Shown: one piece after another, positions 7,122-14,841 of the stretch | Numbering within the stretch: the first letter of the stretch is position 1 | Layout: every line of letters begins with the position of its first letter | DNA from: Treponema sp. | Lineage (GTDB): Bacteria > Spirochaetota > Spirochaetia > Treponematales > Breznakiellaceae | DNA length: 27,543 nt | NCBI GenBank assembly: GCA_031266095.1 | Contig: JAISBR010000167.1 | Coordinates: forward strand, 1-27,543 | Reading direction: 5' to 3' | Position numbers and translations under genes: made by a program | The notes under the pieces: model-generated | What the model saw: only the letters and a program-made list of their open reading frames with translations | What the model was told of the DNA's origin: nothing | Databases searched by the model: none

Positions 7122-8705
7122 ATGCAGTTTATTAATGTTAACAAAACCACCGCCTACAAGCGGCTGGAGGACTACGCCGAGGTAGCGGGCAAGGGTTTTG
7201 ACTTCCAAACCCGCTTGGACGCGGGGCGGGTGGGAAAATGCCGGACCGCCATGGCGGCGGGGTTGAGCTATTCCTGGGCGGCCAAGGCCGTTGACGATGA
7301 GGCGCTCAAGCTGCTACAGTCCCTTGCCGATGAGCAGGAGCTTATCGCCAAGTACCAGGCCCTTTTAAACGGAGTGGTAATGAACACCGGCGAGAATCGG
7401 AAGGTGCTCCACCAATTACTGCGGGGAGAGCAGGGGGAGCCGGTAATCGAGAATGGCAGGAATATCGGTGAATTCTACCGCAAAGAACTGGACAGGTTCT
7501 GCACCTTTGCCTCCGACGTGCATACCGGTAAGTTCAAAGGAAGTACCGGCAAGTCCTTCAGCACGGTGATACAAATCGGGATCGGAGGTTCCGATCTGGG
7601 TCCGAGGGCGCTCTACCTGGCCCTCGAGAACTGGGCTTCGAGAGAAGGGAAAAAGAAACTGGACGCCAGGTTCATTTCCAATGTGGACCCCGATGACGCC
7701 TCAATGGTGACAGCGTCCGTGCCGCTTGACCAGAGCCTCTTTATCCTGGTGTCCAAGAGCGGCGTCACCCAGGAAACGCTGGCGAATGAGCTTTTTGTTA
7801 AAGACAAACTCAAGAAGATGGGCCTGGACAGCGCCAAACACATGATCTCCGTCACCAGTGAGACCAGTCCCCTGGCACGTAATCCCGCGTATCTGGACTC
7901 TTTTTACATTGACGACTATATCGGCGGCCGGTATTCGTCATCGTCGGCGGTTGGAGGCTGCGTGCTTTCCCTGGCCTTTGGGCCGGAAGTGTTCAGGGAA
8001 TTCCTCTCAGGTGCCGCCGAGGCGGATAAGCTGGCCCTTGAGCCGGATATCCTCAAGAACGCCGCGCTCCTTGACGGACTCATCGGCGTATGGGAGCGAA
8101 ATTTTTTGGGTTATCCCTGCACTGCGGTGTTGCCCTATAGTCAGGCGCTGTCCCGCTTCCCCGCCCACCTTCAGCAGCTTGACATGGAGTCCAACGGCAA
8201 GCGGGTCAACCGGGAGGGCGAACCGCTTGACTATAGTACCGGTCCGGTGGTATTCGGTGAACCGGGAACCAACGGCCAGCATTCCTTCTATCAGCTTCTC
8301 CACCAGGGCAGCGATATCGTCCCGTTGCAATTCATCGGATTCGCGGGAAGTCAGCGTTTTGACGATGTGACGGTGGACGAGTCCGACAGCCAGACCAAGC
8401 TCAAGGCGAACCTCACGGCCCAGATCGTAGCCTTTGCCAAAGGCCAGAACAACGCCAATCGAAATAAGGAGTTCCCCGGCGGCCGTCCCTCAAGCCTGAT
8501 TTACGGTAAACGCCTTGGCCCCGCGGCTCTGGGGAGCCTCCTTGCCCACTTTGAAAACAAAGTGATGTTCCAGGGCTTTGTATGGAACATCAACAGCTTT
8601 GATCAAGAAGGGGTGCAGCTTGGTAAGGTCCTCACCAGGAAGGTACTTGCGGGTAACTCCGGGGACCCGGCCTTAGACGCGTACAGCAAGATTTTAGGGA
8701 TATAA
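7122..8705 (+). CDS. pgi: Glucose-6-phosphate isomerase
   Basis: Pgi interconverts glucose-6-phosphate and fructose-6-phosphate in glycolysis and gluconeogenesis. The 527 residues hold the family signatures: IQIGIGGSDLGP, the sugar-phosphate-binding VSKSGVTQETLAN, GGRYSSSSAVGG, MESNGKRVN, the active-site run GEPGTNGQHSFYQLLHQG, and the C-terminal NSFDQEGVQLGKVL carrying the catalytic lysine. The length fits the long bacterial/eukaryotic type. The ATG at 7122 is chosen because a perfect AAGGAGG lies 5-6 bases upstream; a frame-compatible ATG at 7077 has only a distant GGAGGG. It is a monocistronic gene followed by a clear terminator. Confidence 0.97.
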   Translation: MQFINVNKTTAYKRLEDYAEVAGKGFDFQTRLDAGRVGKCRTAMAAGLSYSWAAKAVDDEALKLLQSLADEQELIAKYQALLNGVVMNTGENRKVLHQLLRGEQGEPVIENGRNIGEFYRKELDRFCTFASDVHTGKFKGSTGKSFSTVIQIGIGGSDLGPRALYLALENWASREGKKKLDARFISNVDPDDASMVTASVPLDQSLFILVSKSGVTQETLANELFVKDKLKKMGLDSAKHMISVTSETSPLARNPAYLDSFYIDDYIGGRYSSSSAVGGCVLSLAFGPEVFREFLSGAAEADKLALEPDILKNAALLDGLIGVWERNFLGYPCTAVLPYSQALSRFPAHLQQLDMESNGKRVNREGEPLDYSTGPVVFGEPGTNGQHSFYQLLHQGSDIVPLQFIGFAGSQRFDDVTVDESDSQTKLKANLTAQIVAFAKGQNNANRNKEFPGGRPSSLIYGKRLGPAALGSLLAHFENKVMFQGFVWNINSFDQEGVQLGKVLTRKVLAGNSGDPALDAYSKILGI

Positions 8706-8737
8706 AAGACGGTACAACGATTCATGAAAGATGACTA

Positions 8738-8770
8738 ATACCCCGCTGCCTGCGGGGTATCTTTCTTTTC
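8738..8770 (+). terminator. Rho-independent terminator of pgi
   Basis: ATACCCCGC (8738-8746) pairs perfectly with GCGGGGTAT (8752-8760) around a five-base TGCCT loop, followed by CTTTCTTTTC. It lies 33 bases after the pgi stop. Confidence 0.92.
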
Positions 8771-8829
8771 CATGTGCCAGGCCTAAAACCACCGCCTTAC
8801 GAGTTGTTCAAGAAGCGAACAACTTGCGG

Positions 8830-8869
8830 AAAAACCGCCGTTTCCCGGCAATTTCGGCCGGCGAAACGG
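8830..8869 (-). terminator. Rho-independent terminator of the TPR-traB operon
   Basis: Read on the minus strand, CCGTTTC and GAAACGG (8863-8869 with 8838-8844) enclose a second stem, CCGGC/GCCGG (8857-8861 with 8845-8849), with one bulged C and a seven-base loop. TTTTT follows at 8834-8830. It sits just past the traB stop at 8889. A second hairpin, AGTTGTTC/GAACAACT, is at 8802-8824 without a U-tract. Confidence 0.8.
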
Positions 8870-8888
8870 TTCTGTCCGCGGGCCGGCC

Positions 8889-10112
8889 TTACTGCACCAA
8901 GAGGCCCGCGAGGGCCGGAATCGAGATAAAATTGCCGATGACGGCGCCCAGACTTGAGAGAAAGAAGACCAGCAGGGCCCTTGAAATCCGGTTGCGGTAG
9001 ATGCCTCTGAGGCTTGCCACATCCGCGGAGATGGTCTGGGCGTCCGAGACACGGGGCTTGCGGACGGACGCCTCCATGATGCCTGAAAAAAAACCTACCC
9101 CGATAAAGGGGTTGATAGTGGCGATGGGAGCGCCCAAAAACGAAACGATAACCGAGAGCGGATGGCCCAGTGCTATGAGTGTCCCCAGGGCGGCCAGGGA
9201 ACCGTTCCAAAGCACCCAGCGGAGGAGCATGGCGAGGCTTACGCCGGCGCCTGCCCGGAAAAAACCGAGCGCGATGAGGGCAACAATGAGGATGGGGATT
9301 ATCCAGCCCGCCGCTTTGGAGAGCAGCCCCGGTGCGGGAATAAGCTCTAAGCCGGCGACGTCCGGGGATTCTTCACCGGCGGCGAGTTTTTCAAGGTGGG
9401 TTTTTATCCCCTGTATATGCCCCGCGCCGACCACCGCTACGGCGCGCCCCGGTCCCCGCGCCGGATCTCCGGCGGCTGAAGCGCCGGGCGCGGCTGTAAG
9501 CGCCTCCCATATCTTCGCCGCCAGGTAACGATCCCGCTCATCAATGAGAGTCGCTTTGACGCCGGGAAGATACCCCGCCAGCTCCGCCATCATTCCGTCA
9601 AGCTCGCTGTGGTTTTTGAGGTTCTCGATTTCTTCAGGCGTAAATTTTTCCGTGACAAAGGCACTGGACAAGAGGGAAGCCAGGAGCTTGCTCCTGCTCC
9701 ACAGGCCGCAGCGGGCCCAGGCGCGGCGCAGTGTAGTTTGTACCTCACGGTCGCAGAGCTTGTAGGGGATCCCCAGTTCTACGGCGGTTTCTACGGCGGT
9801 TTTCATTTCCTCGCCGGGCTTGACCCCCAGTTCGTTTCCCAGGCGGCGCTGAAAACCGGCGAGTACCAGGTTGGCGATAAGGAGAAAACCTTTGCCTTCT
9901 TTAAAAACCTTGGACACATCCAGCCGTTCCCAGTCTTCCTTTTGGGTGATGGAACCGTAGCGCCCCTGGTCAAGTTCCACGCAGACCACATCGGGCTTTT
10001 CTTCCCGGATGACCCGGGACACTTCATTAATACTCTCGCGGGATACATGGGCGGTTCCGATCAGATTGATCTCCCTGCCGCCTAATGGTATGCGCATACT
10101 GTTGCTGTTCAT
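8889..10112 (-). CDS. TraB/PrgY family membrane protein
   Basis: 407 residues. The N-terminal two thirds form the TraB/Tiki-like domain: LIGTAHVSRES (residues 17-27, with the GTxH histidine), VCVELDQGRYG (43-52), a middle helical region ending in DERDRYLAAKI, and VVGAGHIQGI with a second conserved histidine. These glutamate and histidine positions are those discussed as metal and protease residues in the Tiki/TraB superfamily, but catalysis in bacterial members is unproven. The C-terminal third has several membrane segments (WIIPILIVALIALGFF, LAALGTLIALG, ALLVFFLSSLGAVIGNF). PrgY in Enterococcus lowers pheromone activity; no such context exists here. The start is supported by AAGGAAG. It follows the TPR lipoprotein gene by nine bases and shares its terminator. 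Confidence 0.9.
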   Translation of the reverse strand: MNSNSMRIPLGGREINLIGTAHVSRESINEVSRVIREEKPDVVCVELDQGRYGSITQKEDWERLDVSKVFKEGKGFLLIANLVLAGFQRRLGNELGVKPGEEMKTAVETAVELGIPYKLCDREVQTTLRRAWARCGLWSRSKLLASLLSSAFVTEKFTPEEIENLKNHSELDGMMAELAGYLPGVKATLIDERDRYLAAKIWEALTAAPGASAAGDPARGPGRAVAVVGAGHIQGIKTHLEKLAAGEESPDVAGLELIPAPGLLSKAAGWIIPILIVALIALGFFRAGAGVSLAMLLRWVLWNGSLAALGTLIALGHPLSVIVSFLGAPIATINPFIGVGFFSGIMEASVRKPRVSDAQTISADVASLRGIYRNRISRALLVFFLSSLGAVIGNFISIPALAGLLVQ

Positions 10113-10121
10113 TGTACTTCC

Positions 10122-11603
10122 TTAAAATACCTTGAGGCCCCGCTCCTCAAGGAACCATTCGTTGATTCGCCATTCCGGGGTTGCGGCACGGTTCAATTCC
10201 TGTACCTGCAAAAAATATTTATCCGCCAGATTTTTGTTCCCGCGGATATCATAATAATTGGCCAGGTAGAAAATCATCCTCGCCTTGGCGTCAAGGTTTT
10301 TTTCGTTATCAATCACAGCCGCCGCGTTCAAATCCCCGCTCAAATCATGGAAGAGTCTGAGCATAGTATATTCCACTGAGTTCCGGGGAACGGTCCTGAG
10401 CACCTGGGCCAGAAATTGCCTGGGATCGGTCGGCCTCCCCGCCCGCATCCAGTTCACCACCGCGAGCAGGGCGTAGGTGTACTCTTTGGGGGCCTGTTTG
10501 TAGGCGTCAAGAAAAGCGTCCCGTGCCCCGGTCCACTGATGATTCCGCATTTTGAGCATCCCCAGCCCCTCAAAGGCGAAGTAATATTCGGGCTTGAGTT
10601 TTATCAGCGTCGTGTAGTCCTGTTCCGCTCCCCCATAGTCGCCGAATTCGTCCTTTATGCCCGCGCTGTACACATACGCGAGAAAATTGTCCGGGTCCAT
10701 GGAGACGGCCCGGTTGAATTCTTCCAGGGCTTCCTGTTTCCTGTTCAACTCAACCAGGGCGGCCCCGCGATCTACCGTGATCCAGTAGTTATCAGGCTCC
10801 AGGCGCTTTGCCGCGTCCAGATCCTCCAGGGCATCCTGAGTGAAACCGGCGCCCTTGTAGAGCCTGGCCCGCTCGTGCAGGGGACTGGCCCACTGGGGGT
10901 AGAGGTTCACCGCCCGGTTGAAGAGCTGTTCAGCCCGTCTCGGCTCATGATTATACCGGTGCACAATGGCCCGCCCTACTAATGCCCCGCCGTATGTACT
11001 GTCGGCGCTCAAGGCCTGATCAAAGTAATTCGCGGCGGTCCGCAGGGATTGGGCCTGGAGCGCGATATTGCCGAGATCGGTCAAAGCTCTGGTGTTTTTC
11101 GGATCGATCTTGATGATCTGTTCCAGCAGAGTCCGCCGTTCCCGGCTCTTGCCCTCTAGCGCGGCGGAATCGGCAAGTATCAAGAGCGCGTCGGTATTAT
11201 CAGGCGTCAGGGCGATGATCCCCTCCGTTACGGTCCGCGCCTCGGCGGGCCTGCCCGCGGAATTCAGCGCCGAGGCCCGCATAAGCTGTATCTCAACTTT
11301 CGCCGCGTCTTCCGGGCCTATTTCATCAAAAAGGGCCAGCGCGGCGGGATAGTCCCTGCGGGCCAGCGTCTCCGCGATGGCTCTTAGTGTTGATTGAGTA
11401 TTTTTTTCCGGAGCGGGGAGCGAAACGGAAGCCGGTGTATCAGGCGGCTGCTGTTCCCGCGGCAGCTCCAGGTTATGAGCGGCCGGTTCTTCCTCTCCGC
11501 TGCCGGGGGCAATGACGGTTCCCGAAGAAGCGCAGGAAGCGAGAATGAAAAGGGCCGAGACTACAGACAGGAACAAGTCCCCTCTTGCAGAACTGGTATT
11601 CAT
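10122..11603 (-). CDS. TPR-repeat lipoprotein
   Basis: 493 residues. A signal peptide ends in the lipobox LASC (Cys24), followed by an acidic and proline-rich linker of about 45 residues. The rest is a run of about eight tetratricopeptide repeats (for example ALTDLGNIALQAQSLRTAAN, ALVGRAIVHRYNHEPRRAEQ, ITVDRGAALVELNRKQEALE). Such proteins are scaffolds in the envelope; the partner is unknown. It is the first gene of an operon with traB and diverges from the plus-strand operon at 11684. No ribosome site precedes the ATG, and a -10-like TATACT ends about ten bases upstream, so the message may be leaderless. No internal Met offers an alternative that keeps the signal peptide. Confidence 0.88.
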   Translation of the reverse strand: MNTSSARGDLFLSVVSALFILASCASSGTVIAPGSGEEEPAAHNLELPREQQPPDTPASVSLPAPEKNTQSTLRAIAETLARRDYPAALALFDEIGPEDAAKVEIQLMRASALNSAGRPAEARTVTEGIIALTPDNTDALLILADSAALEGKSRERRTLLEQIIKIDPKNTRALTDLGNIALQAQSLRTAANYFDQALSADSTYGGALVGRAIVHRYNHEPRRAEQLFNRAVNLYPQWASPLHERARLYKGAGFTQDALEDLDAAKRLEPDNYWITVDRGAALVELNRKQEALEEFNRAVSMDPDNFLAYVYSAGIKDEFGDYGGAEQDYTTLIKLKPEYYFAFEGLGMLKMRNHQWTGARDAFLDAYKQAPKEYTYALLAVVNWMRAGRPTDPRQFLAQVLRTVPRNSVEYTMLRLFHDLSGDLNAAAVIDNEKNLDAKARMIFYLANYYDIRGNKNLADKYFLQVQELNRAATPEWRINEWFLEERGLKVF

Positions 11604-11613
11604 AGTTATTTAT

Positions 11614-11619
11614 AGTATA
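11614..11619 (-). promoter_or_regulatory. -10 box of the TPR-traB operon, next to the start codon
   Basis: TATACT on the minus strand ends ten bases before the ATG (11601-11603), leaving a 5' leader of five bases or fewer. The 80-base divergent gap is AT-rich (TATACAATAATATAA region) and must also hold the promoter of the plus-strand operon, which I cannot place with confidence. Confidence 0.4.
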
Positions 11620-11683
11620 CAATAATATAAACCGGCAAGTTAAGACATAGTCACGGATGCCGGTTGAATTCGGAGTAAAAAAA

Positions 11684-13069
11684 TTGACAAGAAAAGCTGT
11701 GGTTCCCCGAATACTGGGGCTGCTTGTGTTGTACTTCGCGGTGTTTATCGCGTTGGTGACGATCCAGTTTGATAAAACAGAGACCCGCCGGACCGGGCCG
11801 GAGGGAAAAATTTTCAATCCCGCTGATTTTGTGATCGACCGGGCCGGGAGCGCTCAAGCATTTAATGAAACCCTCGGTCACTGGAGGGATCAGCGTTTCA
11901 CCTATTGGCGTCAAACCGCCCCGCTTCACAACGACGAAGATACGATCATCGCTTACAACGAAGAGTCTATACAACGGGGCAATTACCGGACCTCGCAGGC
12001 CTCGGCGCCCGCCGGCTTTCGTTCCGGCGGCCAACGCACATACCAGTCTTCGGTATACCTCGGCGGCATGGTACAGGCCCTTCGTTCCTTTACGGCAGCG
12101 GAACGGGAAACCGTCAACCGGGTTTCCCGGCTTATCGACGAGAAGTCCCCGGAGCTTCTCAGGGAAAGCCATGTGTTCGACTTTCTTGCGATCCGCAGTT
12201 TGACGGATCAGTTTACCGACGGTTTGGAATTTATCCGTTCTATAGATGCCGAGGCCCTGACCTTGGACCTCTGTCCGGGACTTTTTGAGGGTTATGTAGA
12301 CACGGCGAAATGGCGTCCCGAAACCGACAATCCGTTTGAGCGGCTCATTGAGCGGGCCTGCCAGCTTATCGCCGGGGGGCTTCAGAAGGATGCGGCGCGG
12401 GGCCTGGTCCTTGTGTACCGCGACGACGGCGCCGCCGGGAGCGAATTTAATCTGCGGCTGGGAAAGGCCCTTTGGAACTGGGCGGAAGATGACGGAGATT
12501 GGGCCGCCCTGGGCCGCTCGCTGGCCTTATCGGTACTGTCCCTGGCCGACGACTCCGGTACCGTACCGCCGGCCCTTGTCCAATCGGAAAACGGAGAGGC
12601 AAGCGAAGCTCCGGGCGAGCGGATCAGCGCCGCAAGGCTTTACCGAATCCTCAACCCCGGCGAATACTATCCCCGCGCAGAGGAAATCGTTTTGGGCGCG
12701 GACGGCGTCTGGACCTGGACCGCCGCACCGGCGGTATCCGCTATGCGGAACAGCGAGATGCTGGATATTTCGGTTTCATTCCCCGCAAACGAGACTCATT
12801 ACATGATAATCCGGGGGCTGCGGCCTTTCGCCAGGCTGCAGCTGTACAATATCGACTTCCGCTCGGACCCTCAGTTTGAGCGTTACGACTCTTCGGGCTG
12901 GGTCTATTATCCCCAGGATCAGATTCTGGTTGTTAAAATGAAGCATCGCGTAACGGTGGAGCATATCAGGATTATTTTCCGGAACGAGAGCGGACCGGAG
13001 GTCAGGAGCGAGGACCAAAACAGGAGCAGCGTTACTCCCAACGCCGACGTTGAAACCCTTGAATCCTGA
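11684..13069 (+). CDS. Unknown membrane-anchored protein with large extracytoplasmic part
   Basis: I do not recognise a family. About 461 residues: a basic N-terminus (TRKAVVPR), one membrane segment (ILGLLVLYFAVFIALVTIQF), then a soluble part predicted outside the membrane. It contains aromatic-rich stretches (LGHWRDQRFTYWRQ), a helical middle (DLCPGLFEGYVDTAKWRP) and a beta-rich C-terminal third (GVWTWTAAPAVSAMRNSEML, HYMIIRGLRPFARLQLYNID) that reads like a jelly-roll or lectin-like sandwich. It begins with a TTG at 11684, preferred because GGAG stands eight bases upstream; an ATG at 11657 is in frame but has no ribosome site. The phosphatase gene begins inside its end (20-base overlap), which suggests coupled translation and related roles. 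Confidence 0.8.
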   Translation: MTRKAVVPRILGLLVLYFAVFIALVTIQFDKTETRRTGPEGKIFNPADFVIDRAGSAQAFNETLGHWRDQRFTYWRQTAPLHNDEDTIIAYNEESIQRGNYRTSQASAPAGFRSGGQRTYQSSVYLGGMVQALRSFTAAERETVNRVSRLIDEKSPELLRESHVFDFLAIRSLTDQFTDGLEFIRSIDAEALTLDLCPGLFEGYVDTAKWRPETDNPFERLIERACQLIAGGLQKDAARGLVLVYRDDGAAGSEFNLRLGKALWNWAEDDGDWAALGRSLALSVLSLADDSGTVPPALVQSENGEASEAPGERISAARLYRILNPGEYYPRAEEIVLGADGVWTWTAAPAVSAMRNSEMLDISVSFPANETHYMIIRGLRPFARLQLYNIDFRSDPQFERYDSSGWVYYPQDQILVVKMKHRVTVEHIRIIFRNESGPEVRSEDQNRSSVTPNADVETLES

Positions 13070-13766
13070 TTTTTTTGCCGGCCTTACGCGCCCGGTTGAT
13101 TTTTATGTTATCCGCCACGGTCAGAGTGAGGGAAATGCGGGAAAAATCCTCCAGGGCAGGGGAGAGTATCCGCTGTCTGTACAGGGACGGCGTCAGGCGG
13201 CGGACAGAGGACGCGTTCTTAAAACTATGCTTGCCGGAATGCCGCCGGAACAGACGCTTTTCTTTTCCTCACCCCAGAAACGGGCTTTGGAAACGGCGCT
13301 GATAATTGCCGGGGAAACAGGGCTTCCTGAACCGCTTTGCGATGAGAGCCTTATGGAGATGAGCCTTGGTGTATGGACCGGAAAAACCTGGGAGCAGGTA
13401 AAAAACGATAACCCGCCCCTTTGGAGAGAGTTTATGGCCCACAGTTGGGACGCAATCCCCGAAGCCGAGTCTTCCGCCGCCCTGTACAGGCGGGCCGTGG
13501 GGGCCTGGGCCGTGCTCAGGGACGCCGCTTCGGCTCATAAGGCGTCAAAAGTGATCGTCGTAACCCACGGCGGCCTTATCCAGTGGCTCTTAAAAAGCAC
13601 CTTGCAGAGCCACAACTGGTTTCCCCTGTTCCCCATAGCGAACTGCGGCCTTTTCAAACTCTGCGTTGAACCACAGCCGGAGGAACGGAGCGCCTATATG
13701 TGCTGGGAAGAGATAAACACGGTAATACCCAGCCATGCGGCGGAACCGAGGGGATTTCCCTCGTGA
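13050..13766 (+). CDS. Histidine phosphatase family protein (phosphoglycerate mutase-like)
   Basis: 238 residues with the branch-1 histidine phosphatase signature: YVIRHGQSEGN (catalytic His23 in the RHG motif), LSVQGRRQA, SSPQKRALETA, the acid-donor region MEMSLGVWTGKTWEQV, and a second histidine in VVTHGGLIQWLL. It removes phosphate from a small molecule or protein; true phosphoglycerate mutase is unlikely given the divergent middle. The start appears to be a TTG at 13050 inside the previous gene, with no clear ribosome site, so initiation probably depends on coupling. The stop overlaps the next gene's GTG (GTGA). Confidence 0.87.
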   Translation: MKPLNPDFFAGLTRPVDFYVIRHGQSEGNAGKILQGRGEYPLSVQGRRQAADRGRVLKTMLAGMPPEQTLFFSSPQKRALETALIIAGETGLPEPLCDESLMEMSLGVWTGKTWEQVKNDNPPLWREFMAHSWDAIPEAESSAALYRRAVGAWAVLRDAASAHKASKVIVVTHGGLIQWLLKSTLQSHNWFPLFPIANCGLFKLCVEPQPEERSAYMCWEEINTVIPSHAAEPRGFPS

Positions 13767-14833
13767 GTATTCACCTGACGCTTAAAGCCGCGCGGTCTCC
13801 GGCCTTGAAACAGACGTTTCGCGCCTTATTCATTTGTTGTCTTGTCCTTGTCGTCTCCCGCTGCGGGGATAAAAGCCCGCCCCCTGAACTTCCCCCGGGC
13901 GATTCCGTACCGCCGGCGGAGTCCGAAACCGTTCAGGCCGCGCCCGGGGAATCCGCCCAGGCGGCTGACAACGGCGTTTCGCCTGGTTATCAGTCCCGGC
14001 GTTCCTTAAACGATTTCAGCGGTGTTCTTCCCGCCTTTGGCGTAAATATCTCTGAAATTAATCCGGTCAATTACCGGAAAGCGGACCCGGCCATACTGCG
14101 GCAGATGGGCATGGAACAGTATCTTATTTCGTTTGTTTCCGGCGAACAACGGTACAGGGCTGGCGACTACGACCAGGCAATTACCGAATACACCCGCTCC
14201 GTCAGCCTCAAAGCCGATTTTGCCGACGCGCTGGTATCCAGGGGAAATGCGTGGCTGAAAAAGGGTGAGAGCCGCCGGGCAGTAGAGGATTATACCCGCG
14301 CTCTCAAACTGCAAAACGACCGGGCCGAGGTGTACAACTACCGGGGCTACGCCCGCGCCGAACTGGGTGAAACCGACCGGGCCATAGAGGACTATTCCCA
14401 AGCCATTGCGCTCAAGGCCGATTATGCCGACGCCCTCATTAACCGCGCCTATGCGTTATACGAAACAGGCGACTATGACCGGGCCATAGAGGACTGCGCC
14501 CGGATCATCAGTCTTGAACCCGGGAACGCCGCCATTTGGAACCGGCGGGGCAGCGCTTGGTACCGCAAGGAAGACGACGACAAGGCCATCGCGGATTTTT
14601 CCGTGGCAATCAAAATCAGGCCCGATTACGCCCTGGCCTGGCATAACCGGGGAAACGCCTGGTACAACAAGGGCAATCTTGTCAAAGCTCTTGCGGATCT
14701 CAACCGCGCCCTTACCCTTGATCCCGCCTTCACCGGCGCGTATATCAGCCGGGGAAACATTCTGTGGAAAATGGGAAATTATGAAAGCGCCGCCGCGGAT
14801 TTTGCCGCGGCGGAAAAGGCCGGAGCGCGCTGA
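13763..14833 (+). CDS. TPR-repeat lipoprotein
   Basis: 356 residues from a GTG that overlaps the previous stop, with GAGGGG nine bases upstream. An open frame back to 13700 is not needed. The N-terminus has a signal sequence ending in VVSRC, a loose spirochaetal lipobox, then a proline/glutamate-rich linker. Residues about 110 to the end are about seven regular TPRs with the canonical pattern (GDYDQAITEYTRSVSLKADF, GETDRAIEDYSQAIALKADY, NLVKALADLNRALTLDPAF). It should be an anchored periplasmic scaffold. It is the last gene of the three-gene overlapping operon and is similar in design to the lipoprotein at 10122-11603, though the two are clearly different proteins. Confidence 0.88.
   Translation: MSIHLTLKAARSPALKQTFRALFICCLVLVVSRCGDKSPPPELPPGDSVPPAESETVQAAPGESAQAADNGVSPGYQSRRSLNDFSGVLPAFGVNISEINPVNYRKADPAILRQMGMEQYLISFVSGEQRYRAGDYDQAITEYTRSVSLKADFADALVSRGNAWLKKGESRRAVEDYTRALKLQNDRAEVYNYRGYARAELGETDRAIEDYSQAIALKADYADALINRAYALYETGDYDRAIEDCARIISLEPGNAAIWNRRGSAWYRKEDDDKAIADFSVAIKIRPDYALAWHNRGNAWYNKGNLVKALADLNRALTLDPAFTGAYISRGNILWKMGNYESAAADFAAAEKAGAR
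14790..14813. other. GC-rich hairpin at the convergent gene junction
   Basis: CCGCCGCGG (14790-14798) pairs perfectly with CCGCGGCGG (14805-14813) around a six-base loop. It lies inside the last codons of the TPR gene, 29 bases before the opposing gene's end. The two convergent genes are only eight bases apart and no other terminator is visible, so this may slow transcription, but no U-tract follows. Confidence 0.3.
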
Positions 14834-14841
14834 TGCGGCCC

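Noticed and set aside
6834..7208. N-terminal extension of the FapA-like gene to 7208
   Set aside because: It would overlap pgi, lacks family similarity, and a ribosome site precedes the internal ATG at 6833.
8889..9528. Large plus-strand open frames opposite traB (for example 9001-9528)
   Set aside because: They are shadows of a GC-rich gene with clear TraB motifs on the minus strand.
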